56,920 bases of DNA from an uncultured Actinomycetes bacterium. Lineage in GTDB: Bacteria; Actinomycetota; Actinomycetes; Nanopelagicales; Nanopelagicaceae. A model generated the notes under the pieces. That model did not search any database, was not told the DNA's origin, and worked only from the letters and a program-made list of their open reading frames with translations. The position numbers were made by a program, and so were the translations under genes. Shown piece after piece: positions 17,731 through 26,697 of this stretch (the first letter of the stretch is position 1; each line of letters opens with the position of its first letter). The stretch is taken from contig CALEGP010000017.1 of NCBI GenBank assembly GCA_937876245.1, positions 1-56,920 of the forward strand, given 5' to 3'.

Positions 17731-18621
17731 TTAAGACCATGACCTTGGGTCAACTAAATTTGGATCTAGCCTTGGAAATTCTGAAAAATCAATATCATAA
17801 CTCTTGCTAAATGCATTTACTATTTCCCGAAGTTGAACAGTATTATTGACCCCAACCAATATTCCATTAGCCCACGCCAAAGATTTAGCATATGCAATGC
17901 ACAAAGACATGATATCCAAATTCAATTTTACGGATATTTCACCTAATTCAATTAATACCTTTCGAGCATCTCTTAAGTTGAGTGGTAATTTATCGGGATC
18001 GGAAGTTAATAGTCCTTGCAAAAATATAGATCTTACAAAAAATAAGTTACCGCTCCTCGACAATTTATGAATCTCTTGGGAATTAGCAATTCTTCTATCT
18101 AAGATATTTTCAGGAACTTGAAAGATTTTTAACTCAGGAAGAGATTCTTTGGCTTCGCAAACTTCAGTTAAGGTATACGCCGAGACTCCAATATTCTCTG
18201 TTAAATTATTTTTTAGGGCTTCAAGCAATGCTATTTTTACAATAGCGGAATTATTTCCAAATAGAACTTCTGGTCGATGGATTAAAACTGACCATAAGCG
18301 TTTCTGATGAGTTTTAACCAAAGATTCTTTTATAACATTTAGTACATCGTCAACGGTTTTACAATTTCTAGGATCAATTTTTGTTGTAATTTTGAATTGC
18401 AATCCAAGTGGGATAAGTTCGCCAATCAATTCTTCTGAATTTCCATAACCATTCGCAGTATCTAGGTGCTCGATATTATTTTCCGCTGCTAAATTTAATA
18501 GATTAGCAACTGTTGTTTTATCAAGTTTTTCTCTTTCAAGACCATAAAACATATCAAAATTGGCGGTTCCTAATACCAATTTATCTACACCAAAATTATT
18601 CTGTTTGGGAATCGATACCAT
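17731..18621 (-). CDS. Aldo/keto reductase
   Basis: The 296-aa TIM-barrel protein starts with VLGTANFDMFYG and has HLDTANGYGNSEELIG near residue 55, with the Asp and Tyr of the aldo/keto reductase active site, KITTKI (catalytic Lys region) and VLIHRPEVLF (His). These enzymes reduce a carbonyl with NADPH. The gene overlaps the start of the synthase gene at 18621 and lies 3 bp from the cytidylyltransferase, so it is a member of the nonulosonate operon. It may reduce an aldehyde or ketone of the acid sugar or its precursor. Confidence 0.87.
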   Translation of the reverse strand: MVSIPKQNNFGVDKLVLGTANFDMFYGLEREKLDKTTVANLLNLAAENNIEHLDTANGYGNSEELIGELIPLGLQFKITTKIDPRNCKTVDDVLNVIKESLVKTHQKRLWSVLIHRPEVLFGNNSAIVKIALLEALKNNLTENIGVSAYTLTEVCEAKESLPELKIFQVPENILDRRIANSQEIHKLSRSGNLFFVRSIFLQGLLTSDPDKLPLNLRDARKVLIELGEISVKLNLDIMSLCIAYAKSLAWANGILVGVNNTVQLREIVNAFSKSYDIDFSEFPRLDPNLVDPRSWS

Positions 18622-19640
18622 TACTCAACTATATTCTCACTCAATGGAGTTCCTATTCGAGTATCTTCTTTAAATTTCTTTCCTAGAAATATCATAATAT
18701 CTTTAGGGAGTGCCCCCCCACCTGGCCTTATTGCTCTAATATTCTCACGACTTAATATTTCGCCGGCTACTACATTCTTTGTAACATAAAGCGACCTTCT
18801 TGATTTTCTAGCTTCTTCTTCTGAATCTTGGATGCTCCATTGAGAAAACCCTAATGATTCTCTAGCTGAAGTTCCTTCACGAACTAAGGATTTAAATTCA
18901 TCTGGCTCCATTGAAAAGGCTCCATCAGCGCCTCCATCTGATCGCCGCAATGTCAAATGTCTTTCTATAACTGTGGCGCCTAGGGTAATTGCGGCAACGC
19001 TAACGCCTATTCCTAATGAGTGATCTGATAGACCCACTTTTACATTGAAATTTTCAGAAATAGTTTTCATCCTATTTATGTGTGCGTCTCTGGGTTCCGC
19101 GGGATACGAACTTGTGCAAACCAGAAGAGTTAAATTCTTATTACCAGTCCGCTCTACGACTTCGACCGCTTCTATAATTTCATCCCAATGTGTAGCACCT
19201 GTTGAAATTATAAGCGGCTTGCCAGTCTCCGCAACTTTCTTAATTAATTCATGATCTCCAGTTTCCAGTGATGCGATTTTGTACATTGGTGCATCCAAGG
19301 ACTCAAGAAAATCTACCGCAGTCGAATCGAACGGGGAACTAAAAGGAATTACTCCCAACTCACGGCATCTCGTGAACAACTTAGGATGCCATTCCCAAGG
19401 AGTGTGGGCCTCACTATAAAGTTCATATAGATTTCTTCCACCCCACAATTCATGATCGGCGCTAACTTCAAATGTTTCCAAATCTAGAGTCATCGTGTCT
19501 GCTGTATATGTCTGAAATTTCACAGCATTCGCGCCACTTGAAGCAGCTGCTTCTATTATTTGTAATGCTCGCTCTAGATCACCCAAATGATTTGCAGAAA
19601 CCTCGGCTACAAAAAGTAGGTCTGGAAATTTTTCTTTCAT
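18621..19640 (-). CDS. pseI: Pseudaminic acid synthase / NeuB-family nonulosonic acid synthase
   Basis: The 339-aa protein has the NeuB barrel motifs FVAEVSANHLGDLERA, AVKFQTY, KIASLETGDHELI, STGATHWDEI, GLSDHSLGIGV and GATVIERHLTL, then a C-terminal antifreeze-like SAF domain (SLYVTKNVVAGEILSRENIR, about residues 283-302, then G-G-G-A-L-P). NeuB enzymes condense phosphoenolpyruvate with a six-carbon amino sugar to a nine-carbon acid. The window holds PseB, PseC and PseG homologues, so the substrate is probably the PseG product, giving a pseudaminic-type acid. It is the second gene of a minus-strand group led by a GT2, which may transfer the product. Confidence 0.9.
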   Translation of the reverse strand: MKEKFPDLLFVAEVSANHLGDLERALQIIEAAASSGANAVKFQTYTADTMTLDLETFEVSADHELWGGRNLYELYSEAHTPWEWHPKLFTRCRELGVIPFSSPFDSTAVDFLESLDAPMYKIASLETGDHELIKKVAETGKPLIISTGATHWDEIIEAVEVVERTGNKNLTLLVCTSSYPAEPRDAHINRMKTISENFNVKVGLSDHSLGIGVSVAAITLGATVIERHLTLRRSDGGADGAFSMEPDEFKSLVREGTSARESLGFSQWSIQDSEEEARKSRRSLYVTKNVVAGEILSRENIRAIRPGGGALPKDIMIFLGKKFKEDTRIGTPLSENIVE

Positions 19641-19666
19641 GAGCGAATTCTAACCGAAAACCTTAC

Positions 19667-20578
19667 CTATGGTCGACTACCCAATAGAGCAATTAGCTTA
19701 GCCTTAATCATTTTCTTCACATTGCCCAAGAAATAGCGAATTAAACGGTATCCCAAAGGTAGAGTTTTAAGATTTAGCCAAATTACTTCAAGATATATGT
19801 GGAAAGATTCATTTTTTGGCCAAGTCCTTATTAAACCTAAAACTCTTTTCGAAAAAATTGAAAATGGAATTATTCGCTTGAATCCGGTTAAACCGTGTGC
19901 CAAATAAATATTGTTCTGACGACTAAATCCCGCTGTCCCAAATACAATCACTTCAGACTTCGTTCGATTTATTTCTCCTTGATTTGCAAGATACAGAACA
20001 ATTGCCCAATCCCAACCAAAAATTAAATCTCTAATCCACGGACATTCTCTAAGAGATTCGATTCTTACAAGCGAGTAAAACAATCCATGCGTTTGATGAG
20101 GATCATTTAAAAACTGCTTGAACCTAGATTTTCTATTTCCAAGTAGTGAAATTCGCACTTCCTTATTCTCAAAATTTACATCTTTGTCGAAAATGTTTGG
20201 AGAAGTAGAAGCAATATAATTTGGATTTTCCAACAAAGCTTCTAAATTTGCTGAAATAAATCCAGAAGATCTCGTATCATCGCCTGCGGCCCACATGAAA
20301 TATTTTCCAGAACTACTTGTTAATACATATTCAAAATTCGCTGTTGGTCCAATATTAGAATCCTGTCTAACAAATTTAATTCGTGCGTCCAAGTTTGCAA
20401 ATTTTCGACAAATCTCTGCGGTTTTATCCGTGGAGCTGTTGTCAGAAATTATTAATTCAATACTTTTATAATCTTGATTAAGGATAGAAAGTATCGCATT
20501 TTCAATTGTGGTTTCCGAGTTATATACGGGCATCCCCACGGAGACTAGAGGTTGGTTTTTCATCTCTGATACATTCAT
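19667..20578 (-). CDS. Family 2 glycosyltransferase
   Basis: The protein has the GT-A opening VSVGMPVYNSETTIENAI, LIISDNSSTDKT and WAAGDD, the last holding the metal-binding D-D. It is about 303 aa and cytosolic, with a basic amphipathic C-terminus (YRLIRYFLGNVKKMIKAKL) that may touch the membrane. I moved the start to ATG 20578 because GAGG lies 6 bp ahead of it; an in-frame TTG at 20596 is the alternative. It leads the minus-strand operon of nonulosonate genes and faces the FAD oxidase gene across a 124-bp gap. Donor and acceptor are unknown. Confidence 0.87.
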   Translation of the reverse strand: MNVSEMKNQPLVSVGMPVYNSETTIENAILSILNQDYKSIELIISDNSSTDKTAEICRKFANLDARIKFVRQDSNIGPTANFEYVLTSSSGKYFMWAAGDDTRSSGFISANLEALLENPNYIASTSPNIFDKDVNFENKEVRISLLGNRKSRFKQFLNDPHQTHGLFYSLVRIESLRECPWIRDLIFGWDWAIVLYLANQGEINRTKSEVIVFGTAGFSRQNNIYLAHGLTGFKRIIPFSIFSKRVLGLIRTWPKNESFHIYLEVIWLNLKTLPLGYRLIRYFLGNVKKMIKAKLIALLGSRP

Positions 20579-20702
20579 TTTAAGCCTCAAATCCAAAGCG
20601 TCATTTGTAGTGACGATGTAATAGGATAACTTGAAAGTGGTGAGCTATATTACATTCATTAGAGCATTTCTATGATTTGTCACTAATTAAACTGGAGTTA
20701 AT

Positions 20703-21902
20703 TTGTCGAATAATACTGATTTTCTAGTAATTGGTTCTGGAGTAATCGGCCTTTCAATTGGCATAGCCTTACTCGAATCCAAACCCAGTTTGAAGGTTAT
20801 TATCTTTGAAAAAGAGAAGGATCTCGGGCGACATGCGAGCGGTCGTAATTCGGGGGTTATTCATGCTGGTTTCTACTATTCACCTGATTCATTGAAAGCC
20901 AAATTCTGCGCAAATGGCAACAGAGAACTTAAGAAGATATGTCAAGAAAATGGACTTCCCCTAAGAGAAACCGGAAAGGTTGTAGTTACATCCAGCACGG
21001 ACCAAGTGGAACGATTAGAAGCACTCTTTAAACGCGGCATAGAAAATAAAATCGACTTAGAGCTTCTAAATGCCAGTCAATTGAAGCGAATCGAACCTGC
21101 TGCTAAAACGCATGAAAAATTCTTATGGTCTCCAACTACAGCGGTTGGAGATCCTGAATCCATAATTAAATATCTTTCCTCAAGATTTAAGAAGCTAGGT
21201 GGCGTAATTGCAGTAGGACAAAGAATTGAAATAAGGGAATCAAAAGGATTGATTAGAGCCTTCACTTTGAACAAAGAGATTCCTGCTAACCAAATAATTA
21301 ATTCTGGGGGGGTCCACGCAAACCAATTAGCCCGAAGTATTGGTGTAGGTACCGAATTTGCTTGCTTACCATTTATGGGGCTTTATAGGGTAGCGGAGAA
21401 AATAGCGTTCAGTCCAAAAACGCTGATTTACCCCGTGCCTCATCCAATTAATCCATTCCTAGGAGTGCATATAACACTTACGCTGGAGGGTGATATTAAA
21501 ATTGGGCCAACCGCTATTCCCTTATTTGGTCGTGAACAATACTCAATTAGATCTGGAGTAGACTTTTCAGAATTCAAAGATTCTTTAAGAGCGATGTGGT
21601 CCATGGTGAGAGGCGGCGAATATGACCTGCCTGAGATACTGCGAGATGAAGTGCCTAAGGTCATAACAAAAAGATTAGTTAAGGATGTTCAGAGACTAGT
21701 ACCAGGCATAAATATGGTGGGAAATTGGCACAAAAACAAGCCGGGTATACGAGCACAACTCGTAAACATTAATTCAGGCAGACTTGAACAAGACTTTATT
21801 GTTCGGAGGCATTTGAACTCAACTCATGTTCTGAATGCTGTTTCACCAGGATGGACAAGTGCGCTGCCATTTGGCCGTTGGGTAGCAGAATCTGTTCAGT
21901 AA
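20703..21902 (+). CDS. LhgO-like FAD-dependent oxidoreductase (L-2-hydroxyglutarate oxidase family)
   Basis: The 399-aa protein begins FLVIGSGVIGLSIGIALLE (FAD-binding G-x-G-x-x-G) and has GRHASGRNSGVIHAGFYY near residue 44, the signature of L-2-hydroxyglutarate oxidases in the DAO family. The TTG start at 20703 follows CTGGAG. In metabolism LhgO repairs L-2-hydroxyglutarate; placed between sugar genes, it may instead oxidise a hydroxy acid or an acid sugar. It is 65 bp upstream of the broken methyltransferase gene. Family call is strong, substrate unknown. Confidence 0.82.
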   Translation: MSNNTDFLVIGSGVIGLSIGIALLESKPSLKVIIFEKEKDLGRHASGRNSGVIHAGFYYSPDSLKAKFCANGNRELKKICQENGLPLRETGKVVVTSSTDQVERLEALFKRGIENKIDLELLNASQLKRIEPAAKTHEKFLWSPTTAVGDPESIIKYLSSRFKKLGGVIAVGQRIEIRESKGLIRAFTLNKEIPANQIINSGGVHANQLARSIGVGTEFACLPFMGLYRVAEKIAFSPKTLIYPVPHPINPFLGVHITLTLEGDIKIGPTAIPLFGREQYSIRSGVDFSEFKDSLRAMWSMVRGGEYDLPEILRDEVPKVITKRLVKDVQRLVPGINMVGNWHKNKPGIRAQLVNINSGRLEQDFIVRRHLNSTHVLNAVSPGWTSALPFGRWVAESVQ

Positions 21903-21967
21903 GAAATGTTCCTCGCAAGAATCCTTTAAGTCTTTTAATCTTGAAAAAGATAGTTATAATCTTAATT

Positions 21968-23345
21968 ATGAATGCTGAGAAAATGAGCAGAATTGAGCTA
22001 AATTCCTTTGGTCCTTTCAATCATGGTGTTTGGGAAAATTCTACTACGGGTGAAAAAATTGGTAAGGAGGAGTTCCTCAGTGGGCGTAGTAGGTTTATTT
22101 TTTCTAAGTTTTGTGAATTTATGAAAACTTTCACTGAAGATCAAATCGCTACTATGACTGTAATTGATGTGGGAAGCTATGATGGTTGGTTTGCAAATGA
22201 AATATCTAAAAAATATGACTTTAAAAAAGTAGTTTCTTCCGAACCTCACCAAAAAACATTGATAAAGGTATTGCGGCCAGGAAATTTCTAAGTATACGTA
22301 GCAAAATTGAAAAAAGCAGGAAAAATTAGAAGAAATTGAAGAAACTTATGACATTGTAGTCTGTATTGGAGTACTACATCACGTTGATTCTGTAAGTAGG
22401 GTAACTGAAAAACTTAGTTCTATCACACGTGTTGCGCTTTTCATAGAAACTCAAATCTATGAACCGCCTTATATTCTAAGCAGAAATTTTATTGGAAGAG
22501 TATTATTTAATAGGCATAACAATCGAATAATTGAACCTAAGGACGTCGTATACATCAACAACAAAAATGGTTTCCCGAAGACATCTTTAAACGGTCATAA
22601 ATTTGAGTCTTCCTACTTCGATGGAAGCACTAGCTTGTCGCAAGTTGTCGAATTACCCTATATCGAGGGGCTAAAATTGAATCTTTATGCAAACAATTTT
22701 TCCCATGTTAGGCAACATACAACTACAAAAGAGTATGGCAAGAAATTGCAAAATAGAAATTTTAGAATTTACAGAGCAACAATTTTAAGTCCTTTGAAAA
22801 ATAAGAAAGACGGTGTAATGGATCAGGGTGCAGTTAACCGGAGTATATATATTTATGAACAATCACATTTCGTAAATATATTAGGTTTAAAGACCCTCAG
22901 AAGGCTTCAAACTAGAAATAATCTTTGTTTGAATCAAAATCTTGCATTACGAATTTTGCAGTTTATAAAAAGGATTGCAATCCAACCTGGGACTTTTGTT
23001 ATTTTGGAGAAATTCATCTGTAAGGTGTTTTTGATTAGACGCGAAGAATTATCGATTCTTGGAATCCTCAAATTTGACTTTTTAAATAAATTGAATTTTG
23101 AAGCTGCGAAATTTGAAATTTCACAAGGGAATTATCACAGTGCTGAAATACTTTTGGCGGAAGTTATCTCATCGGAAAATGCAGATTGGAGAAGTACGTA
23201 TCGAAGTTTCTTTCTGTTATATCTATTGGCTAAACGAAATACCAGTGAAAATGAAGCATCTAGATATTCCAAACTTTTATTACAAGCCAATGCTGGTTTC
23301 TCGTTTGACTTAGAAACGGATGTAAAAAAGGTATTTGGATTATGA
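21968..23345 (+). pseudogene. SAM-dependent methyltransferase gene interrupted by two frameshifts in A tracts
   Basis: The first part (from ATG 21968) holds the SAM motif VIDVGSYDGWFA. Its frame ends at 22291 with nonsense after an A6 run at 22251-22256. Reading one extra base there continues as N-I-D-K-G-I-A-A-R-K-F-L-S-I-R. A second extra base at the A6 run 22310-22315 joins the frame of Y-D-I-V-V-C-I-G-V-L-H-H-V, the next methyltransferase motif, which runs on to 23345. The restored protein would be about 459 aa: methyltransferase, then a C-terminal region with TPR-like helices. Both shifts are single-base losses in short A runs. They may be real decay, phase variation or sequencing error. 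TATAAT lies 6 bp before the start. Confidence 0.82.
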
Positions 23346-23364
23346 TTAATAGTAAATTGTCAGA

Positions 23365-24204
23365 TTATTCAATGGGCTTTCTCGAGTTTATAAAATCTTT
23401 GAATTCGTATCCCACATTTAAGGAATAATCTTGAGGGCTTATAGAACTAATTTGGATTCTTAATTTTCTTTTATTGGACCACTGAGAAACATATGAAAAC
23501 ATTCCCGTACTAGGAAAATGGTCTTCGATGACAATTAATTCCTGAAATTCAAGGCAATTGCGGTCTAATTCCGTAAAACTACCGTTCCCCAGTTCTTCCA
23601 ATATAAATAGATCGATTTGATTATTCCTTGAATATTCCATTGCATATTTGAGGGCAGAGCCGTATGAAATTGCAGCCGTTTTATTTTTTGAGTAACTTTC
23701 TTTTTTCGTAAATTCTTCGAGGCCATTACCCTTTGCAATCCGAATGTAACTAGGAGATAGCTCTGAATAAGTTTTATCGAAAACATTTTCAGCTGAGGTT
23801 TTGTTGTAAGGAGCATAAATTTTCATACCAGGGAAATTAGCCATTGCGCCCCAGTCTTCAAGCATGTGATGAGTTGGTCCGAGTGAAGCATTGTCATATC
23901 CAGTTGAAGTACCAATCAATACAATTGGTAATTTGTGTATCACTATGTCATTTCTTATTTGCTCAAAACATCGATGGACTAAAAAATTCGAAATTGTATA
24001 GACATAAGGCCGCATCCCAGATTCAGCGAGTCCCGCTGCAATCCCAATTAGGTTTTGTTCTGCGATACCAACATTTAGGAATCTATCTGGAAATTTCTCT
24101 TCAAATCTCTCCACAAGATTTATACCCATGTCAGCCGTTAAGAAGAAGATGGTTTCGTCTGTTTCCATTTTTTGAAATAATTTATCTAGGAAGACTCCTC
24201 TCAT
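23365..24204 (-). CDS. Transketolase, C-terminal subunit
   Basis: The 279-aa protein covers the pyrimidine-binding and C-terminal domains of transketolase: FLTADMG, RFLNVGIAEQNLIGIAAGLA (Glu of E-Q-N activates thiamine diphosphate), IGTSTGYDNASLGPTHH and YIRIAKG. It works with the separate N-terminal subunit encoded just upstream (4-bp overlap). Split transketolases are common in secondary sugar clusters, where they may supply or rearrange keto-sugars. It converges with the broken methyltransferase gene. Confidence 0.88.
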   Translation of the reverse strand: MRGVFLDKLFQKMETDETIFFLTADMGINLVERFEEKFPDRFLNVGIAEQNLIGIAAGLAESGMRPYVYTISNFLVHRCFEQIRNDIVIHKLPIVLIGTSTGYDNASLGPTHHMLEDWGAMANFPGMKIYAPYNKTSAENVFDKTYSELSPSYIRIAKGNGLEEFTKKESYSKNKTAAISYGSALKYAMEYSRNNQIDLFILEELGNGSFTELDRNCLEFQELIVIEDHFPSTGMFSYVSQWSNKRKLRIQISSISPQDYSLNVGYEFKDFINSRKPIE

Positions 24205-25034
24205 TTTAAGCCTTTCATTGCTTCAGAGAATAATTCATCGTTAAGAGAACGGTAATGCCAAATGGGCTGATTCTCTGCAAATGAAACACCCATCCCTTTG
24301 ACTGTCTTACAAAGTATAACTAGCGGTTCAGTTCCTTCACTTGAGGTTAATATAGCTTTTTGAATCGCAAATGCATCATGTCCGTCCACTTCAATTACAC
24401 GGAGGCCAAATCCCACAAACCGATCTTTCATATTCCCAGTATTAATTATTTCTTCTGTTCCTTTGATACTGCTAATTCCGTTAACGTCAACCAATAAAAT
24501 TAATTGATTTAATTTTTTTGTTGCAGCAAGCATTAATGCTTCCCAGATCGAACCTTCTTGGATTTCTCCATCTCCACATAGAACCATGACGCGGGAATCT
24601 AGGTTTTTTGATTTCAAGTAAATTGCATGACCAACGCCTACGGATAATCCATGCCCGAGAGCCCCCGTGGAGTGTTCTACATGTTTGACACCATGGGACA
24701 CGTGCCCCTGAAGTCGGGAATTTAATTTGTGATAAGTAAATAAAGTTTCTTCTGACATTAAATCGAATTCATGCATTACTGAATATGTTCCTGCTGCAGC
24801 ATGCCCTTTGCTCACAATGATTCGATCTCGGCTATCCGCATTTTCAAGGATTTTAGAAACATCTGCAACCGAATACATTGCAACTAGCATTTCTACCACC
24901 GACATTGAACTTCCCAAATGACTTGCCTGAGCGGCATGAATAATTCTGAGGATATTGCGTCTCGCACTGAGAGCTTTTGATTTTAAGGTTTCCTGGTTGT
25001 TTATGTTAGGCACAGACGGCATTATATATGGCAT
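24201..25034 (-). CDS. Transketolase, N-terminal (thiamine-diphosphate-binding) subunit
   Basis: The 277-aa protein has AAQASHLGSSMS, IIVSKGHAAAGTY, STGALGHGLSVGVGHA and the thiamine-diphosphate motif CGDGEIQEGSIWEA, ending in V-D-V-N-G (G-D-G ... N). With the C-terminal subunit it forms a full transketolase active site. Sedoheptulose 7-phosphate, a transketolase product, is the substrate of the GmhA homologue that starts 62 bp away in the other direction, so the pair may feed heptose synthesis; this link is inference. ATG 25034 was kept; ATG 25022 is possible. Confidence 0.88.
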   Translation of the reverse strand: MPYIMPSVPNINNQETLKSKALSARRNILRIIHAAQASHLGSSMSVVEMLVAMYSVADVSKILENADSRDRIIVSKGHAAAGTYSVMHEFDLMSEETLFTYHKLNSRLQGHVSHGVKHVEHSTGALGHGLSVGVGHAIYLKSKNLDSRVMVLCGDGEIQEGSIWEALMLAATKKLNQLILLVDVNGISSIKGTEEIINTGNMKDRFVGFGLRVIEVDGHDAFAIQKAILTSSEGTEPLVILCKTVKGMGVSFAENQPIWHYRSLNDELFSEAMKGLK

Positions 25035-25095
25035 AATTAAGGAGAGTTTATATCTGGCCGGGCAGTATCTAGAACCTAAATAAGGAGATGTTTGA

Positions 25096-25665
25096 ATGGA
25101 AATATCCCCTTATTTTGACTTTTTAAAAGGACTTCTAGATGTATCAGAAGAAAAATTAAATCAAATCGCTGAAATGCTTGCGGAAACCAGTATTCGTGAG
25201 AGATCTATATGGGTAGTAGGAAACGGTGGAAGCGCTAGTACGGCTGAGCATTTTGAAACAGACCTGTCATTTATTAGGAAGGGAAATGCTTTTCCCAAAT
25301 CGCGAGTTTCAGCGCTTACATCCAATAGTGCGCTAATTTCAGCAATCGCAAATGATATTGGCTACGAAAATATATTTTCCCAACAATTATTTCGTAAGGC
25401 AGATCCTGGGGATCTGTGTATCCTAATTTCGGCTTCAGGGAATTCCGAAAACCTAATTAATGCAGCACTAGCCTGCAAAGAAATTGGCCTTAAGACAATT
25501 GGCCTACTTGGGTTTGATGGTGGGAAACTTGCCGGGTTGGTTGATTCGTCAATAATTATTAGGACAGAAATAGGAAAATATGGTCCAGTTGAGGATGTGC
25601 ATTTAGCTATATGCCATGCAGTTTCGGAGCTTGTTGGCTCAAAAATAGAACGCTTGAATAACTAA
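25096..25665 (+). CDS. gmhA: GmhA-like sedoheptulose-7-phosphate isomerase (SIS domain)
   Basis: The 189-aa SIS-domain protein has GNGGSASTAEHFETDL near residue 40, LISASGNSENLINA near residue 115 and DVHLAICHAVSEL near the C-terminus; the conserved Glu and His of the GmhA site are present. GmhA makes D-glycero-D-manno-heptose 7-phosphate. An AAGGAG ribosome site precedes the ATG. It opens a long plus-strand operon that also carries HddA, HddC and GmhB functions, so the GDP-heptose branch is complete up to GDP-manno-heptose. Confidence 0.87.
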   Translation: MEISPYFDFLKGLLDVSEEKLNQIAEMLAETSIRERSIWVVGNGGSASTAEHFETDLSFIRKGNAFPKSRVSALTSNSALISAIANDIGYENIFSQQLFRKADPGDLCILISASGNSENLINAALACKEIGLKTIGLLGFDGGKLAGLVDSSIIIRTEIGKYGPVEDVHLAICHAVSELVGSKIERLNN

Positions 25666-25668
25666 TTG

Positions 25669-26697
25669 ATGAGAATCTTAGTCACCGGAAATTTAGGTTA
25701 TGTCGGCACAATTGCTTCTAGTTATTTGCGAAATCAAGGATTTGACGTAGTTGGACTAGACAGCGGATTCTACAAAGAATGTCTGCTTAGTCCCATAGAA
25801 AATGAAGTCGTCACAAATATAAAAGACATAAGAGATATTGAGATTAAAGATTTTTATGGAGTTGAAGCCGTAGTTCATTTAGCCGCGCTATCGAATGACC
25901 CTATAGGCGAGCTAGATCAAGCTTTAACATTTGAAGTTAATTATAAAGGCGCCGTCCGAGTGGCAGAACTGGCTAAAAGTGCCGGGGTGAAAAAGTTTGT
26001 ATTCGTTTCAACTCAAAGCATTTATGGGATATCTTCATCGAATGAAGAATTAGGCGAAGATGATTCATTAAAGAACCCTCAGACAGCCTACGCCTCCAGT
26101 AAGTGGCAAGCAGAACAAGAGATTCTTGCTATGAGTGATTCAAGTTTTATATCAACCGCACTTAGACCTTCGACTGTATTCGGCTGGAGTCCACGGCTTC
26201 GATCAGATATCGTATTTAACAATTTACTTCTTACTGGGCTTAAGCAACAGAGAATTGATGTCCATTCAGATGGGACGCCCTGGCGGCCAATAGTTCACGT
26301 TCTGGACTTGGCTCGGGTGATTGAGATATGCATAAAAGCTGATAGCGAGAAAATTTCAGGACGTTCATTCAATATTGGTGTTTTGAATGGAAATTTCACA
26401 GTAAAACAGCTCGCGGAAGCAGCACAGGAATGTCTCGACGGAATTCCTATAGCTTTTAAAACAGAGAACATCGTTGACCCAAGGAGTTATAAAGTTTCAT
26501 TCGAAAGAGCGCAAACGGAATTAGGTTTCACAGCTAAAGTGGGCCTGAATGCTGGCGGAGCTGAAATTGTTTTGGAATCTAAGAAGTTAATTGGGGAAGG
26601 TATAGATCTTATGGACCGAAAAACTAATAGACTTCTGCAAATAAAATACCTACTTGAAAAGGGTCTTATTGATGGCAGCCTCAGATTTAAACAATGA
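25669..26697 (+). CDS. NAD-dependent epimerase/dehydratase (extended SDR), sugar-nucleotide
   Basis: The protein starts MRILVTGNLGYVGTIASSYL (Rossmann), with FVSTQSIYGISS near residue 120, YASSKWQAEQE (catalytic Y-x-x-x-K), LRPSTVFGWSPRLR and PWRPIVHVLDLARV. These are typical of NDP-sugar 4-epimerases and 4-reductases. ATG 25669 was chosen over an adjacent TTG. It begins 3 bp after gmhA and overlaps the methyltransferase gene. In this operon it probably acts on GDP-(6-deoxy)-heptose, but which carbon is unknown. Confidence 0.84.
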   Translation: MRILVTGNLGYVGTIASSYLRNQGFDVVGLDSGFYKECLLSPIENEVVTNIKDIRDIEIKDFYGVEAVVHLAALSNDPIGELDQALTFEVNYKGAVRVAELAKSAGVKKFVFVSTQSIYGISSSNEELGEDDSLKNPQTAYASSKWQAEQEILAMSDSSFISTALRPSTVFGWSPRLRSDIVFNNLLLTGLKQQRIDVHSDGTPWRPIVHVLDLARVIEICIKADSEKISGRSFNIGVLNGNFTVKQLAEAAQECLDGIPIAFKTENIVDPRSYKVSFERAQTELGFTAKVGLNAGGAEIVLESKKLIGEGIDLMDRKTNRLLQIKYLLEKGLIDGSLRFKQ

